A stretch of 64,000 nt of DNA from Gelatoporia subvermispora B (Eukaryota; Basidiomycota; Agaricomycetes; Polyporales; Gelatoporiaceae): NCBI GenBank assembly GCA_000320605.2, contig KB445795.1, positions 991,867 through 1,055,866 of the forward strand. Direction: 5' to 3'. The stretch's first letter is position 1. Each line of letters starts with the position of its first letter. Under the pieces are notes generated by a model, which saw nothing but the letters and a program-made list of their open reading frames with translations, had not been told where the DNA came from and made no database searches. Positions 44,502 to 59,722 of the stretch are shown one piece after another. Made by a program: the position numbers and the translations under genes.

Positions 44502-44509
44502 TATAAAAA
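44502..44509 (+). promoter_or_regulatory. TATA box of PAB1
   Basis: TATAAAAA, 150-157 bases before the PAB1 ATG, in an A-rich segment (44484-44519). A second A-run of eight bases ends at the ATG. Both A-tracts could also bind Pab1 if transcribed. Confidence 0.5.
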
Positions 44510-44658
44510 CCAAAAAGCAGTTGCCTTGTCGCCTCCTGTGTACGTATCTTGCACTGCTGTCGCCGCATTCTTGCGCGCCGTCTGACTGACCGCCATATCC
44601 AGTCGCAGAAAAGTCCACAAAGCAGTAACGACCCCACTTAACACCTCTAAGAAAAAAA

Positions 44659-46922
<2,264 letters not shown>

Positions 46923-48362
46923 GCGGCGCGCTTGGTGAGGGTAGCTGTCTTGTAGGCGTGTTCGAGGCTGTCGCGGTCGCTTTCCCATTCCTTTGACTCA
47001 GATTTCGTCAGTGTTTTCGGAGACTTGGCTCCTCCCCTGCTACTGCTCTGTTTGCTTTATTTCGACCCAGCTTACGGGGTACTGTGGTGGTCGTTCCTTT
47101 GTGTGTAACTTTATCTCAGGAACAAGAGAGGTGACTTGCTGCATTTGATCTGCGTGTGATTCTGTCAGTCATTCGTGCGTAAGGGACGTAAAGCCTGTGC
47201 GCTACTACTTGCGAGGTAGGAAGGCGTTGTGACTGCATACAGTCAGTAATTTCGGTTGATGGAACGAAGTTTCCCTTTTAGCCAGTTGGATACTGCTGGA
47301 TCAAAGCTTCAATGCTTAATCTTTGATGTGGACGGTAAACAGGAGCTCTTCCTAGCTCTTCGTGTAGAACTTGGCTTGCACACTGACTGCTACGCGAAGG
47401 CGATCGCCTTAGTCTACCAATTTCTAATATCACCGGGCCGCTGCACCGAGGTTACCTATCATGCGGTCACGACTTCCTTTCTCCACCAGAACTCGCCCGG
47501 GATGCCGTCAAGACCTAGGTGATAGTATAACTCTATTCCCGATATCCATCCAAGAGCATTGGTCTACATCGATGGAGTCAATGCTGTGTCGTAAACCTCT
47601 ACGCTTCGGATTCCTCGCCCGACTCTGATACAGATTCTACCTCTGACCCGGACTCTGATTCCGATGCAGTGTCCGAGTCTCCAGCTTCTGAGATGTACCC
47701 ATTGTGGTGTATGTATAGTGCGCTTGCTCCATTTCCCGGGACCGCGGGCAGGTTGAGACAGGGATTGCACGGTACTGGGTGAGAATTGCCAGGCAAGACG
47801 AGGTCCACGTCGGGGAGTGCCCTAGAGTAATCTGAGTAATGCCGACTGGATGTCATCGGAAAGACACGCTAACTGCTGCTGGCATGTTCTAAGACAGTCG
47901 TGCTGAGTTCGCTGATGGTTTCTACTCAGTGTACAGGCTTGTCGATTGCAGGCGACCTAGGTGTGACACAGATCAAAGACCAGGCACAAGACTGGGTGTT
48001 CCACACTCACCCAATGTTTCTGCAAGGGATACTGATGCGTACAGTTGTACACCGCGTATTCGATAAGGAAATAGCACATTGGGAGGATGTTGGGTGGTAC
48101 AAGGGGAGTAGGCTGGAGGAACGAGGTCCAGAGCGGCTGCTTTTAAGTTTCTTCCACCCCTGGGCGCTGTGGGTGTCCACATCAGTGGTCGCACGAATAC
48201 AGTCCAAAGATTGCTACGATAGTAGTAAGTAGCGGAGTCCAGGCCATAGTAAGACAACGGAAGGATGCGTGACGTTCTATGGCTGGATCGAACATTGATT
48301 TCCGCTCGAAATTTGTAGCGGCCGAGAATGAGCAATGAAGGCAGCAGATTCCGGACGGCGAA
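46923..48362. other. PAB1 3' region and unresolved 1.4 kb
   Basis: 46923-47250 looks like a T-rich 3' UTR. On the minus strand at 47599-47856 a frame encodes an acidic tail (DTASESESGSEVESVSESGE). A further open block lies at about 47.99-48.2 kb. The two could be exons of one gene, but I could not splice them with confidence. Confidence 0.3.
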
Positions 48363-48777
48363 TCATGCCAACAGGAAGCCCGCTACACTGATGGCTGTGA
48401 GAATGCCAATGATAGCGGGCAACTGAGGAACGGTCATAGGTAATGTGGCCCGAATTCCGGCGGCGTAGGATGTATAGCCAGAGTTCCGTGGTTTCGATGG
48501 CGGAGCGTTCCAGGCAAAGACCACCAGATTTCTGCGTTCTCCGCATAACGGAGGTGGGCTAAGCTTGTCAAAGTGTTCCACCTGGGGCCGACGATTTGGA
48601 CGATTAAAAGCGGGGTGCCGTCAGAGTCAAGCTCGTGCCGCACGCGAGTTTGCTGGCCGGCTTGCTGGGGGCGCTTCAGCCCATTTTACCCACAAAGGAT
48701 CGCCTCTAGTCCAGCTTGGCAATCCTCGAGGCACGCAGGGCTCTGTGCGCGCGGTCGGACGGACCATCGCATGAACC
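48363..48777 (-). pseudogene. Possible gene fragment with hydrophobic C-terminus
   Basis: The 3' part reads CGERRNLVVFAWNAPPSKPR then LPAIIGILTAISVAGFLLA and stops at 48363, resembling a C-terminal membrane tail. Upstream, an in-register block DSDGTPLLIVQIVGPR lies in another frame, and no good splice pair connects the two. It could be a decayed gene or one with an intron I have misplaced. The start at about 48777 is a guess. Family not recognised. Confidence 0.3.
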
Positions 48778-50170
48778 CCACCAGCTGGACGGTAATACTG
48801 TCGTGTAGAGCGTCGACAAGGTGACAAAACCATAGGCAAACGCTTTCTCACCTTCAGAGATCCGGTCGGTCGGTGACGAAGCTCATCGAGGAAATCAGGA
48901 GACAGAGGAGGACCACTCGACCACAAGAGACATCCTGAGCGAAGTACTGCTCCGCGGGTCGTCGTAACTGAGAGACGCTGAGGTCACCCCGTGGCTCCGC
49001 GCCCAGTGCGAACAGTCTGAGTCGGCGTAGGACCGGCGATTTGGGCTCTATCCTGGGCAGTCCTATCAGCAACTCGCATTCGTATCCACGAATGAATATC
49101 CTGGCTTTACCTGTGCTGTCTTGGGTGAGGAACATTTACAACCCCATTCGAAGGGATTCGACAATGATTGCACTGAGGAAACGTCATACCTGCTTTTGCG
49201 CTGCTTTCCCTGCTTTCGGCCATTAAAGCAGGGAAAACGGGAAGAGCCCACTCCCTGTGGGCTGGGCTTTCTTCACTTGGCCCACCTTCGCGCCGACGCT
49301 TGTCAACCGTGCACGGAGCTGATCCATGAGCACGCAAGCCTAGGATAGTGGAAACCCATCGCCGATGCTACTCCAATCTGGGCGGGTCCTCATTCTGCAC
49401 GATGCACCTCCTCGACTCTTGAAGCTTGAGTAGTCAAGAATACAGATAGTCGTTCAATCTTTGTACGTCAGTTTCGTGTCCGGACATGTGCTCATCACGA
49501 TACGGACACAGGAGTCATCCCCGTACGCAGAGTACTGGCAATTCCGCACACAGAGCATAGTCATGTGCGAAGTGCTGCTCACAGTCAAGACGAGCTCCGA
49601 TGCGAAGAAAAGACGAAGACGTGACCGCTTCGATCCCCTACTGTCATCGCTATGCAACCCTAGCGCGGTATCTTATCACCTTTGGTTTGTGGATACACAC
49701 AGCCAATTCTGCAGACGTGGACACAATACCGACATGCTTGGGTCGAGAAAGTTGGGCCCTCGCATCCAGAATCCCAGATGGATCTGATACAGGCGACAGT
49801 TGCCTACGGCTAACCACGCGCGTACAATGGCTGCTGGTACCATCAGCGCATTTGCATGGTTGTCATGGTGCATTTGTAAGGGGCAGATATGAGTGGTTGT
49901 GGGCGCAGAGATTTGCGAATTCAATGGCATACATTCTCAGCACAGTGCTCAACGCGGAGTTCGCATCTCCTGAACATGTCCAGGAACTCGGCGCCGCCGG
50001 CGGGTCGATGGCCGACGCGAAATTACACTCAAGCCCATCGTGCCGTACTCCCACCGCCGGCGGTTTGTCCGCCGACAACACCCATCTCCTCCACGATGTA
50101 TGACTCACCTCAACGCTCGTGCAGTTGAAAGCTCTCTGGAGCGACTTTGTCTTCGAGGATATTCATCACA
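48778..50170. other. 1.4 kb with no supportable gene
   Basis: Overlapping frames on both strands (for example + 49600-50103) lack domains, signal peptides and splice support. No repeat or RNA gene recognised. Confidence 0.35.
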
Positions 50171-50758
50171 TACTAGGATCTCACCCGTAAGAAGAACACG
50201 ACGGGACCACCCGGAGCCAAGTCGCCACGATTTTCAGTCTTCGGGCCCCGGGTCATTGCGGATGACTTCCATCGTGCTGCCGTGTAGGGAGGATTAAATG
50301 GAGATGCACGACACCGCGTCGGTCCAGACTCGTCTGCCTGCAGCGAGAAGGCCTCGTTGACCTGGTTCAGGAAGATGGGGCGACGTTCCGGAGCATACAA
50401 CGGTGTGTAAGAAGCGTATATTTCTACATCGTTGACCGCTTTGTTCTCAAGCCGAAACCAGGAAAATGGCTCGACGATACATGGATGCAGTTTCTAGGCC
50501 CTCTATCGCAGCAACATTCACCCTAAATGTGATGCATGGAGCGACTTTACGCCGGTGCCCCGAGTCACTCGAGCGCCGCTGGGCGGACAGCGTTGATGCG
50601 GTATATATATTGTCTACAACGATGGCGTCCTTTTGGCTCACAATCCGCGTAAGGTAGGGATAGGTAGGGGCACGGAGCAATGTCATACGGGTAGTCACGT
50701 CTTCCATAATACCTCGTATCGACCCTTCGTCGTGCTCGGAGGGCCTGGTCGACACCAT
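50171..50758 (-). pseudogene. Unrecognised gene or gene remnant
   Basis: From MVSTRPSEHD (50758) a frame runs about 100 codons (GIMEDVTTRMTLLRAPTYPY, VVDNIYTASTLSAQRRSS) to a stop near 50447. Directly after, in another frame, comes a convincing block (FRLENKAVNDVEIYASYTPL, PIFLNQVNEAFSLQADESG, LAPGGPVVFFLR) ending at a GTGAGA donor near 50187. The join would need a frameshift or an unusually short intron, so this may be a pseudogene. No family recognised. Confidence 0.35.
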
Positions 50759-52281
50759 CCGTAGACGCCATTGCACATTTCAAACGCGGTAGTGCGCGGC
50801 GCAATTCCCGGACGCTTGTCGGAACCCTTTTTGAAGGTATTGCAATTCTTTCTAGCCGCGTTTGCCTGAACGGTCTTTATGGCATCAGCTGTCTTGACTT
50901 CCTTGGACTACCGTGCGCCACGTCGTCCTATTGGCTGCTAATTTTACAGTCTAATTCAGGCAGTATTTCAGGTGTTCTTAACTGCACACAGGCTTTGTGA
51001 ATACAGCTACAGTACAAATATGCGGTCTAGTAATAGTCGGAATGTAATGCGACATGACAGACCGAAAATCTCGGTGATCATTACTTTGTCTATGGCTCTA
51101 CAGTCATCAGTAGGTGTGCTTTCATGTGGACTCCGTTGACTGACACAGCTGTCTGCCTCGTACTACACGACGGTCTATAACATTTATGGGAAGATTTGCC
51201 ATCCATGTGGACGTAGGCCTACGCACGTAGGCGCGCCGCGGGAGGCGAAATACGCTGCGTGCCTTGTTTGTATCGCTGATGCTGAAGTTGATCACTCGAC
51301 ACGGCAATCTCGTCGCACCGGCTTTCGACGTTTCGTTTAGCACCGCCTTCACCAGTCTTACATACCACTCTTGCGCTACTGTTCGAACTTTGGCCCCGGT
51401 TTTTTGCGGAAATATCGATCTGCGATATACTCCACGAATGTACAACCTTCCCTCCTGAGAGAAGAACCCACTTCTCACTTAGCACAGCTCATTGACAATC
51501 AAATGCACCGAATGACCCGGCTGCGTCTAGGCGAATTTGCCTTGCTGATGCTCCTTCCTTTTGATACGCATGTGACGTCCTCGCACAGCTCCACGGCTCA
51601 TGTTCTCCGAAGGAGATCCTGTGTAACACATGAATCCTGTGTCTCATGCGCCCGCAGATCCTGGGTAAGACACGCCCTTCGGAAAAGAAAGGTGCCCTAT
51701 TCCCGGTTACCCGATAGGGCGTCAAAACGTTCACGTTGTCATGTTGCGTATGTAGGAGCTTCTGGTTTGGTTGGAATTTCGAAGACGCCGGAACCATAAA
51801 CATGTTGACCATTACAGATATGCACAACCTAGCTGCGATCCTGAATCCGCGCAAGGAGGAACAAAGGTTCACCAGAATCCATATCTGATACTGCCCTCAC
51901 AAGGCTGCCTCTGATCTCTTTCGCTTCTCATTCCTTGAGTTCGAGCGAATGTCGCATCAAGCTCATCTCCTGTTTCATCCCCTACCGCATGCACTGTCGC
52001 AAGGAGGCAGATTGCAGCGATTATTCACACAACCCGCCAAGCCCTTTGAGAAATATAAGAGGGCCGCCTGAACGAGTCCACTTCCCAGCCGGGCTCTTTC
52101 GTTCATTTCAGGTGCTGGACAGTGAGTGCAGCATTCTCTCGCACTTGTATCCCCTGCATGCTCATGATGACGGAATTCGCAGCCACTTTTTTGACTGCTT
52201 ATTCGCTCCTCTTTGCTCTCTCTAACACACCAGTCCTTTTGACGTCTCACGACTTCTCATTTTACGACATACATATTCATA
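50759..52281. other. 1.5 kb with no supportable gene
   Basis: Short frames only. From about 52.0 kb it becomes the promoter of the repeat protein; ATATAAGAGG at 52053 is a candidate TATA box some 225 bp before the ATG. Confidence 0.4.
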
Positions 52282-53407
52282 ATGCGTTCCTCCACTGTTG
52301 TCTTCGTGGCTCTCGCTGCCACTGTTCCCGCCTTCGGCGCTTCGATGTAAGTACGATATGAATTCTTGAGAACCAACCTGCTGACTGCTACTGCAGCAGT
52401 GCTCCTGCCACTCAGATCGTTCCTCAGGCCGGTAGTGGAGCCATCTCTGTCAGTGAGATTGACGAAGGCGTCAACCTCGTGAACGATGCTTTCAATGCCA
52501 TTCGGTCCGGGACACAAGCTTTCCAAGATGTCTTTGGCCGGTGAGTACTTCGCACAACGCAAGCGCATACGCAGATCTGATAGGTGATATAGTTCGACTA
52601 AGCCAGTCAAGGGTTTCAAGAAGCTGCCAAAAGTCCCGACACGCTCTCGTCCCCATGCACGCCAGGACGGCAGTGAGGCGATCAGCGTCAGCGAGATCGA
52701 AGACGGCGTCCAGCTAGTCAACGATGCGTTCCAAGCTATCCAGTCCGGTGCCGATGCCTATCACGACATCTTCGGACGGCAAGATGGGAGCGAGGCCATC
52801 TCTGTCAGCGAAATAGACGAGGGCGTGCATCTTGCCAATGATGCGTTCCAGGCTATTCAGTCTGGAGTCAATGCGTACCACGATGTCTTCGGGCGACAGG
52901 ACGGGAGCGAAGCCATCTCCGTCAGTGAGATAGACGAGGGCGTGCAGCTTGTCAGCGACGCGTTCCAGGCGATTCAGTCAGGAGCAGGTGCATACCATGA
53001 CATCTTTGGGCGGCAAGATGTCAGCGAGGCCATCTCTGTCAGCGAGATCGAAGACGGTGTCCAGTTCGCCAACGATGCATTCGAGGAGATCCAGTCAGGT
53101 GCGGATGCGTACCATGACATCTTCGGCCGTAGCACCCGATCATCTGGCCGCTCCTCGTCGCGTCTGACGTAAGTCGTTGTCTCAAGCCATCCTTATGCTC
53201 TGCATGCTCAAGTGCGACTTTCTCCTCAGGCCCGCCCAGCGTCTCATATTACTCTCGAAGCTGCACCGCCCGGCCGTAGCTCGTCAGGTCTCTGAGAGCG
53301 AGGCCCTCTCTTTCGGCGACCTGAAGGACGGTGTCACCATTCTCAAGGATGGCTACAACGCCGTCCAGTCGGGCATCGGCGCGTACAACAGTATCTTTGG
53401 CCGGTAA
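52282..53407 (+). CDS. Secreted protein built of 39-residue tandem repeats
   Basis: Exons 52282-52346, 52397-52540, 52593-53168, 53230-53407; 963 nt, 320 aa. A signal peptide (STVVFVALAATVPAFGAS) is followed by six units on the pattern EAISVSEIxxGVxLxxDAF, then xxIQSGxxAYxDIFGR. Units 2-5 are contiguous and nearly identical. Unit 1 (AISVSEIDEGVNLVNDAF) is separated by a basic linker (KPVKGFKKLPKVPTRSRPHA) and unit 6 (VSESEALSFGDLKDGV) by another. Every unit ends FGR, usually followed by Q. No cysteines and no membrane segment. Function unknown. The regular FGR|Q boundaries suggest either a repeat scaffold or a precursor cut at arginine; classic Lys-Arg Kex2 sites are absent. I know no described family matching it. 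Confidence 0.85.
52663..53130 (+). repeat. Four in-frame 117-bp tandem repeats
   Basis: Units at 52663-52779, 52780-52896, 52897-53013 and 53014-53130, each 39 codons starting QD[GV]SEAISVSEI and ending FGR. High similarity between neighbours suggests unequal exchange or recent amplification. Confidence 0.92.
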
Positions 53408-53797
53408 GCAGCACAATGATCGCAGTCCGCCATCTGTATCTGATTTTGCTGCTTCGCAAGTGACCTCGCGAAGGCGCTGCTTGCCCGGCATGTAATGGAT
53501 ATGTAAGAACTCAAATGTATTGCCAATGTAATGTGACTGTTGTAGCCTACTCCCGAGAGGTGTCATGAAAGCGAATCTCTGTCAAATCTTCGTTCCTGCC
53601 GAGTAACCTGGACCAGGTGTCCGAATCAGTTGACCGACATCGTCGGGCGACTACATCGGTCGCGTTCAGATGTCATCCGGTAGCACCGCCCATTGAGCCA
53701 CATCAGCCTTCAGGCATACCATGATATAAGGCTACATATGGTAGGATGGTATAAATAGTTCTACAGTAATTCGTCGTACAAAGTACAATCCAAGCTG
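53408..53797. other. Convergent 3' flanks
   Basis: Region between the ends of the repeat protein (+) and SRP54 (-). AT-richer, no exon seen. Confidence 0.5.
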
Positions 53798-55926
<2,129 letters not shown>

Positions 55927-56049
55927 CGCGAATGGAGGGTTATAGGAAACGTAATCAAGCAGCTGAATGGGCGCGAAAGGCGAGGGCCCGTGAGCACGCG
56001 TCTGTATTGGCCGCGGCTACCCAACTCGGTCCTGGATCGAGATCCTAAG
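55927..56049. promoter_or_regulatory. Shared SRP54/SPT8 intergenic promoter
   Basis: Only 123 bp separate the two divergent start codons, so both promoters and leaders must overlap or share this interval. No TATA box is seen, as is usual for compact housekeeping pairs. The start of SPT8 could lie at 55990 only with a non-ATG codon. Confidence 0.6.
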
Positions 56050-58443
56050 ATGAGCGAAATGGCTCACAGCGACACCGACGACGACGTCGACGACAACGAA
56101 TTTGACGGCTCATCCGACGCCGAGGGCGAGGAATATATTGATGATGATATCCTTGGGACACTAGAAAGTGATCTTGCCGCGGCCGCGGCCGCTGAAGCCG
56201 CTGAGGAGGCTTCAGATGACGAGGTGCGTACCCTCCCTTGTGTGCCACAATCCCGCTCTGACGAGTCTATTCTCCTAGGATTCTGATTCTGATGACTCAG
56301 ACATAGGCTCAGACGAAGATTACGATGTGCCGATGCAAAAGACCGCAAGTGAGGCACGGGAACTTGTCCCTGCTCCCGTACCAGGTCCGAGCAGAGGACA
56401 ATCTCGACCTCGAGAATCACCGCAAAGTATACCACATGGTGCGCATCTGCAAGACATGTCTACCTTGAGAGTCTACTTACTCGGTATTAAGCACCATCAC
56501 CGGTACCAGAGCAGCGTCCGCTTACACCAGCCCAAATCCGCAGGGCGCAGCTTGTTTCCGAAATCCGGTGGCCACGGTCGTACACCGTGGAGGCGATCTG
56601 CGCCGTTCCGCATCCAGTCCCGACACACTCCCTCGCGTCTTCACTATGCATGACACACCTACTGACCGGCTCGGACGACGGTTATATTCGCGACTATGAT
56701 GTCTTCACAGCCGTCAACGGCAAGAACTTCCTCACTGCGCCACAACGCCATCACTGTGGTGTTATGGAGGGCATCATGAAGGCTGGACAGATACGATATT
56801 GGTGGGAGAACCCGAATAAGATGCTTCCCGACACTCCGGTCGACGACCCGCCATTATCCCCAGTCTATAGTCTCGCGATGCATTCCGACGCATTGTGGGC
56901 ATTGGCAGGCTCGGACGTGCGTAGCTCAACGTTCGATACTGCGTTCACTTAGGCATCCTACATCTATAGCAAGGGCAAATCAACCTGTTCACTGTGCGAC
57001 ATGAGCCGGGTCGGTTGGTCCACAGCATGTTTCGACATCGTGGCCCAGTGTCTGCTCTTGCATTGCAGCACGACGAGAAGGGCTTCTTCAGTGCCGGATG
57101 GGATGGCGAGGCCGTAGTAAGTAGTGAATCTCAGGACTTTAGATTGTATACCCTGCTTATGAACCATTTCAGCAATGGGATCTGAACACAGGACAGCTTG
57201 CTAGGAACTTCACTTCTCACGGTGCACAGCTCGCAGCCATTGCAGTACGCCCTCTGGCATCAAGTTTCCACGGCCGACCTTGGGAGCCGCCACCAGTAGC
57301 AACTACATCATACCCGCCGGACAGCCAGGCATCACAAGCCGAGCAGTATACCCAAGGCACACATTCCGGTACTACGGCATCGGGCACATTTGTCGGAAGT
57401 TCGCAAGCCTACACGCAAACCAACGGTACAACTCAGACCCAGCAGGACGATGACGTCAAGTCGGAAGGATCATACGATCCGCTCTTTGATGAGGAACCTG
57501 ACGCAGACGGCGAAGCTGACGACGAAGTCACACAGCCGTCGCAGTCATCTACATTGCAAGGCTCCTATCCAGGTTCTGCTCCAAACGGGTCGTTTCCCAA
57601 CCTCGCCACACAACGGAATGGCCAAACGAACCAAATGCAACAGCGAATGCGTGCTATTTCGGGTGGCGTGCCTGCTCCGAAGAACGCGCCTCCCGTCCTG
57701 GATCCAGCGTCCTATGCATCGTTTTCACCCGATACACTCATGACCGCATTTATCGACGGGCAGATTATCCTGTGGGATACACGAGTGAACTCCCCAGGCA
57801 GGGGTGTCGGGAGATTGTGGATGAGCGAAAAGACTCCTCCCTGGTGCCTTTCGGTAGGTACTCATAGTCAAGCACTGTGTAGCCGTTTTTGAATTACCGC
57901 CAGGCATGCTGGTCGGCTGACGGCACACAGATATACGCGGGTCGTAGAAATGGCGCCGTCGATATTTATGATGTGCGGCAGACAGGGACCTCATCATCAG
58001 GTACCCCGAAGGTCCTCAAGACTGTACGGAATCCAATAAGCTCCGGAGTCGTATCATGCGTCGTTGCATTTCCTGACGGTCGACATCTTGCGAGGTGTGT
58101 AACAGTGTGTATTTTGTTGGTCCCACCAGCTCAATCGTTCGTATAGTGCGTCGCAAGACAATATCCGATTATGGAACGTAGCGGAAGCTATGGAGAGTGA
58201 TGCATGGGGAAAGACCAAGGGAGGCGTGCAATTCAAGATCATCCCAGGTCATCATGGTGGTTTCATTTCTCAGATGTGTACGTCGTTGAGCGAATGTAAT
58301 CACGGGAGACCTCAACTTACGATGCATCTTCCATAGTGGTCGACGTTGCTGCTCGATTCCTGGTCAGTGCAAGCAGTAACCGAGGGTGGCACGGCGAATC
58401 TACACGGACTGTATTTGTACATGAGGTCAAGCACATACTCTAG
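56050..58443 (+). CDS. SPT8: SAGA complex subunit Spt8 (WD40)
   Basis: Eight exons: 56050-56223, 56279-56438, 56492-56916, 56970-57116, 57173-57853, 57904-58094, 58147-58277, 58337-58443; 2016 nt, 671 aa. A very acidic N-terminus (DTDDDVDDNEFD, DSDSDDSDIGSDED) leads to the Spt8 signature WPRSYTVEAICAVPHPVPTH and LLTGSDDGYIRDYDVF. WD repeats follow (RHRGPVSALALQHDEKGFF, GWDGEAVQWDL, FIDGQIILWDT, ACWSADGTQIYAG, ASQDNIRLWNVAEA). A Gln/Ser/Thr-rich insert interrupts the propeller. Spt8 contacts TBP in the SAGA coactivator. Neighbours SPT6 and SRP54 are also housekeeping. The intron after QSIPH uses an AAG acceptor at 56491, fixed by reading frame. Confidence 0.95.
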
Positions 58444-58601
58444 CTGTCGTAATATATGTATTCTTGTATGATTTGCTCAGCTGCTATATTTTAGCTCTCG
58501 GTTGTTTCTCAATGATTCATCGTAGCCCAAGGATGCCAGCAGTATGATACAGTCAACGAAGTCATAATAATGTCTAAGCTCGAGCCATGTAGCTTCAAGA
58601 C

Positions 58602-59412
58602 TTATGCGAACTTTGATCGCAGCTGCTCTTTCCATTGTTTCTTTTGCACGGAAGCAGCAGCTTTGTTCCCAAACAGAAATCTCGATGTCCGCTTGTCTGC
58701 CCCAGTCTTTCTCGATATGTAAGAAGACCCTGCGAACATCACCTATAGGCCAGTCAGCCTCCACGACTCGAGGCTCTAACTAAGATATGAGACGTACCGC
58801 CCAGAGGCCCCAGACCCCAATGATGGCAGCACCGATACAGACCATGAAGGCCAGTGATCCAACGGACCGCATGTTATACGAGAGAAATGCTATAAGTGTG
58901 CATGCCCCGGAAAGTGGTCCCAGAAGAGGATGTCCTTGAGGGCCCTGCGGCCGCGCTTCTGACAACGCTACTGACGGCTGAGGGATCTATGAGACAAGAT
59001 GAGGTCGCAAGTCTGCTTTCTCGGAGAATAGAAAACATACGTTGAATATAACGGCTATCGCTATCGCCCCGAGAAGTATCCCGGTGTGTAATAACAGGAA
59101 GGCTTCCAAAGAAGTCATGTTTGGCCGTCGGTCCACTTCCCCTGTCTCCGACAGGAACAGGACAAATCTTGGGAACAATATCAGGAGAAGAGAAAGTGTG
59201 GACAGTCTAGCATAGGGCACATTTCAGCAGACATGTGAGGCAGGTAATATATTGGCTACGAACAATGCCGCAGTTGCCCAAGCCCAGTATGCTACCACCT
59301 GATCATCGGCATCGCTGGTGATGTTCGGACCCGATGTTGGATGTTCAGCAGCGTCGTCAGCATCGACAGCCTGTCTCTTCTTGGATAGGTCGTCCATCTC
59401 AACTTCTGTCAT
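58602..59412 (-). CDS. Conserved-looking four-TM membrane protein, function unknown
   Basis: The 3' exons are clear: 59041 and upstream (EAFLLLHTGILLGAIAIAVI), 58986-58798 (LLGPLSGACTLIAFLSYN; LAFMVCIGAAIIGVWGLWA) and 58742-58602 (SRKTGADKRTSRFLFGNKAA, ending QLRSKFA). The 5' exon from MTEVEMDDLSKKRQ includes an acidic cytosolic head and a membrane segment (YWAWATAALFVANILPA). The junction between the 5' exon and the exon with LSTLSLLLILFPRFV (about 59210-59260) is unresolved: the obvious splice sites put it out of frame. The basic tail TSRFLFGNKAA suggests a cytosolic C-terminus. Membrane location is inferred; I cannot name the family. Confidence 0.65.
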
Positions 59413-59722
59413 GGTTGATGAAGGGCGCAATTGTAGCCTAGTAGTCGGCCAGTGTAAGTATTCGACACTGCGGACACGTCGCGCCAGTACTGGCCGCATC
59501 CGTGCAGGCCATAGCCGTCCAATGACGTCACGCGTACAGCACGCGCGTCGCGTCTCTCGCACTCGCGATGGTCCGTAGAGTGTACTAGATGATAATTTTA
59601 CCGTGCAGAAATATAAGAGTAGGAATACATGCGATGCGACAATGTGACAAACGACGAAACAGATAGCAGTACCAGCAATACATAAACAACACAAGAAGAG
59701 TCCCGACAGATCCACATAGAGA
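59413..59722. other. Upstream flank of the four-TM gene and SPT6 3' flank
   Basis: 310 bp without coding signal. The two minus-strand genes are in tandem, so this holds the promoter of the membrane-protein gene and the SPT6 terminator region. Confidence 0.45.

Noticed and set aside
52663..53130. CRISPR-like regular repeats
   Set aside because: The 117-bp units are contiguous, in frame and protein-coding, without spacers, in a eukaryotic gene.
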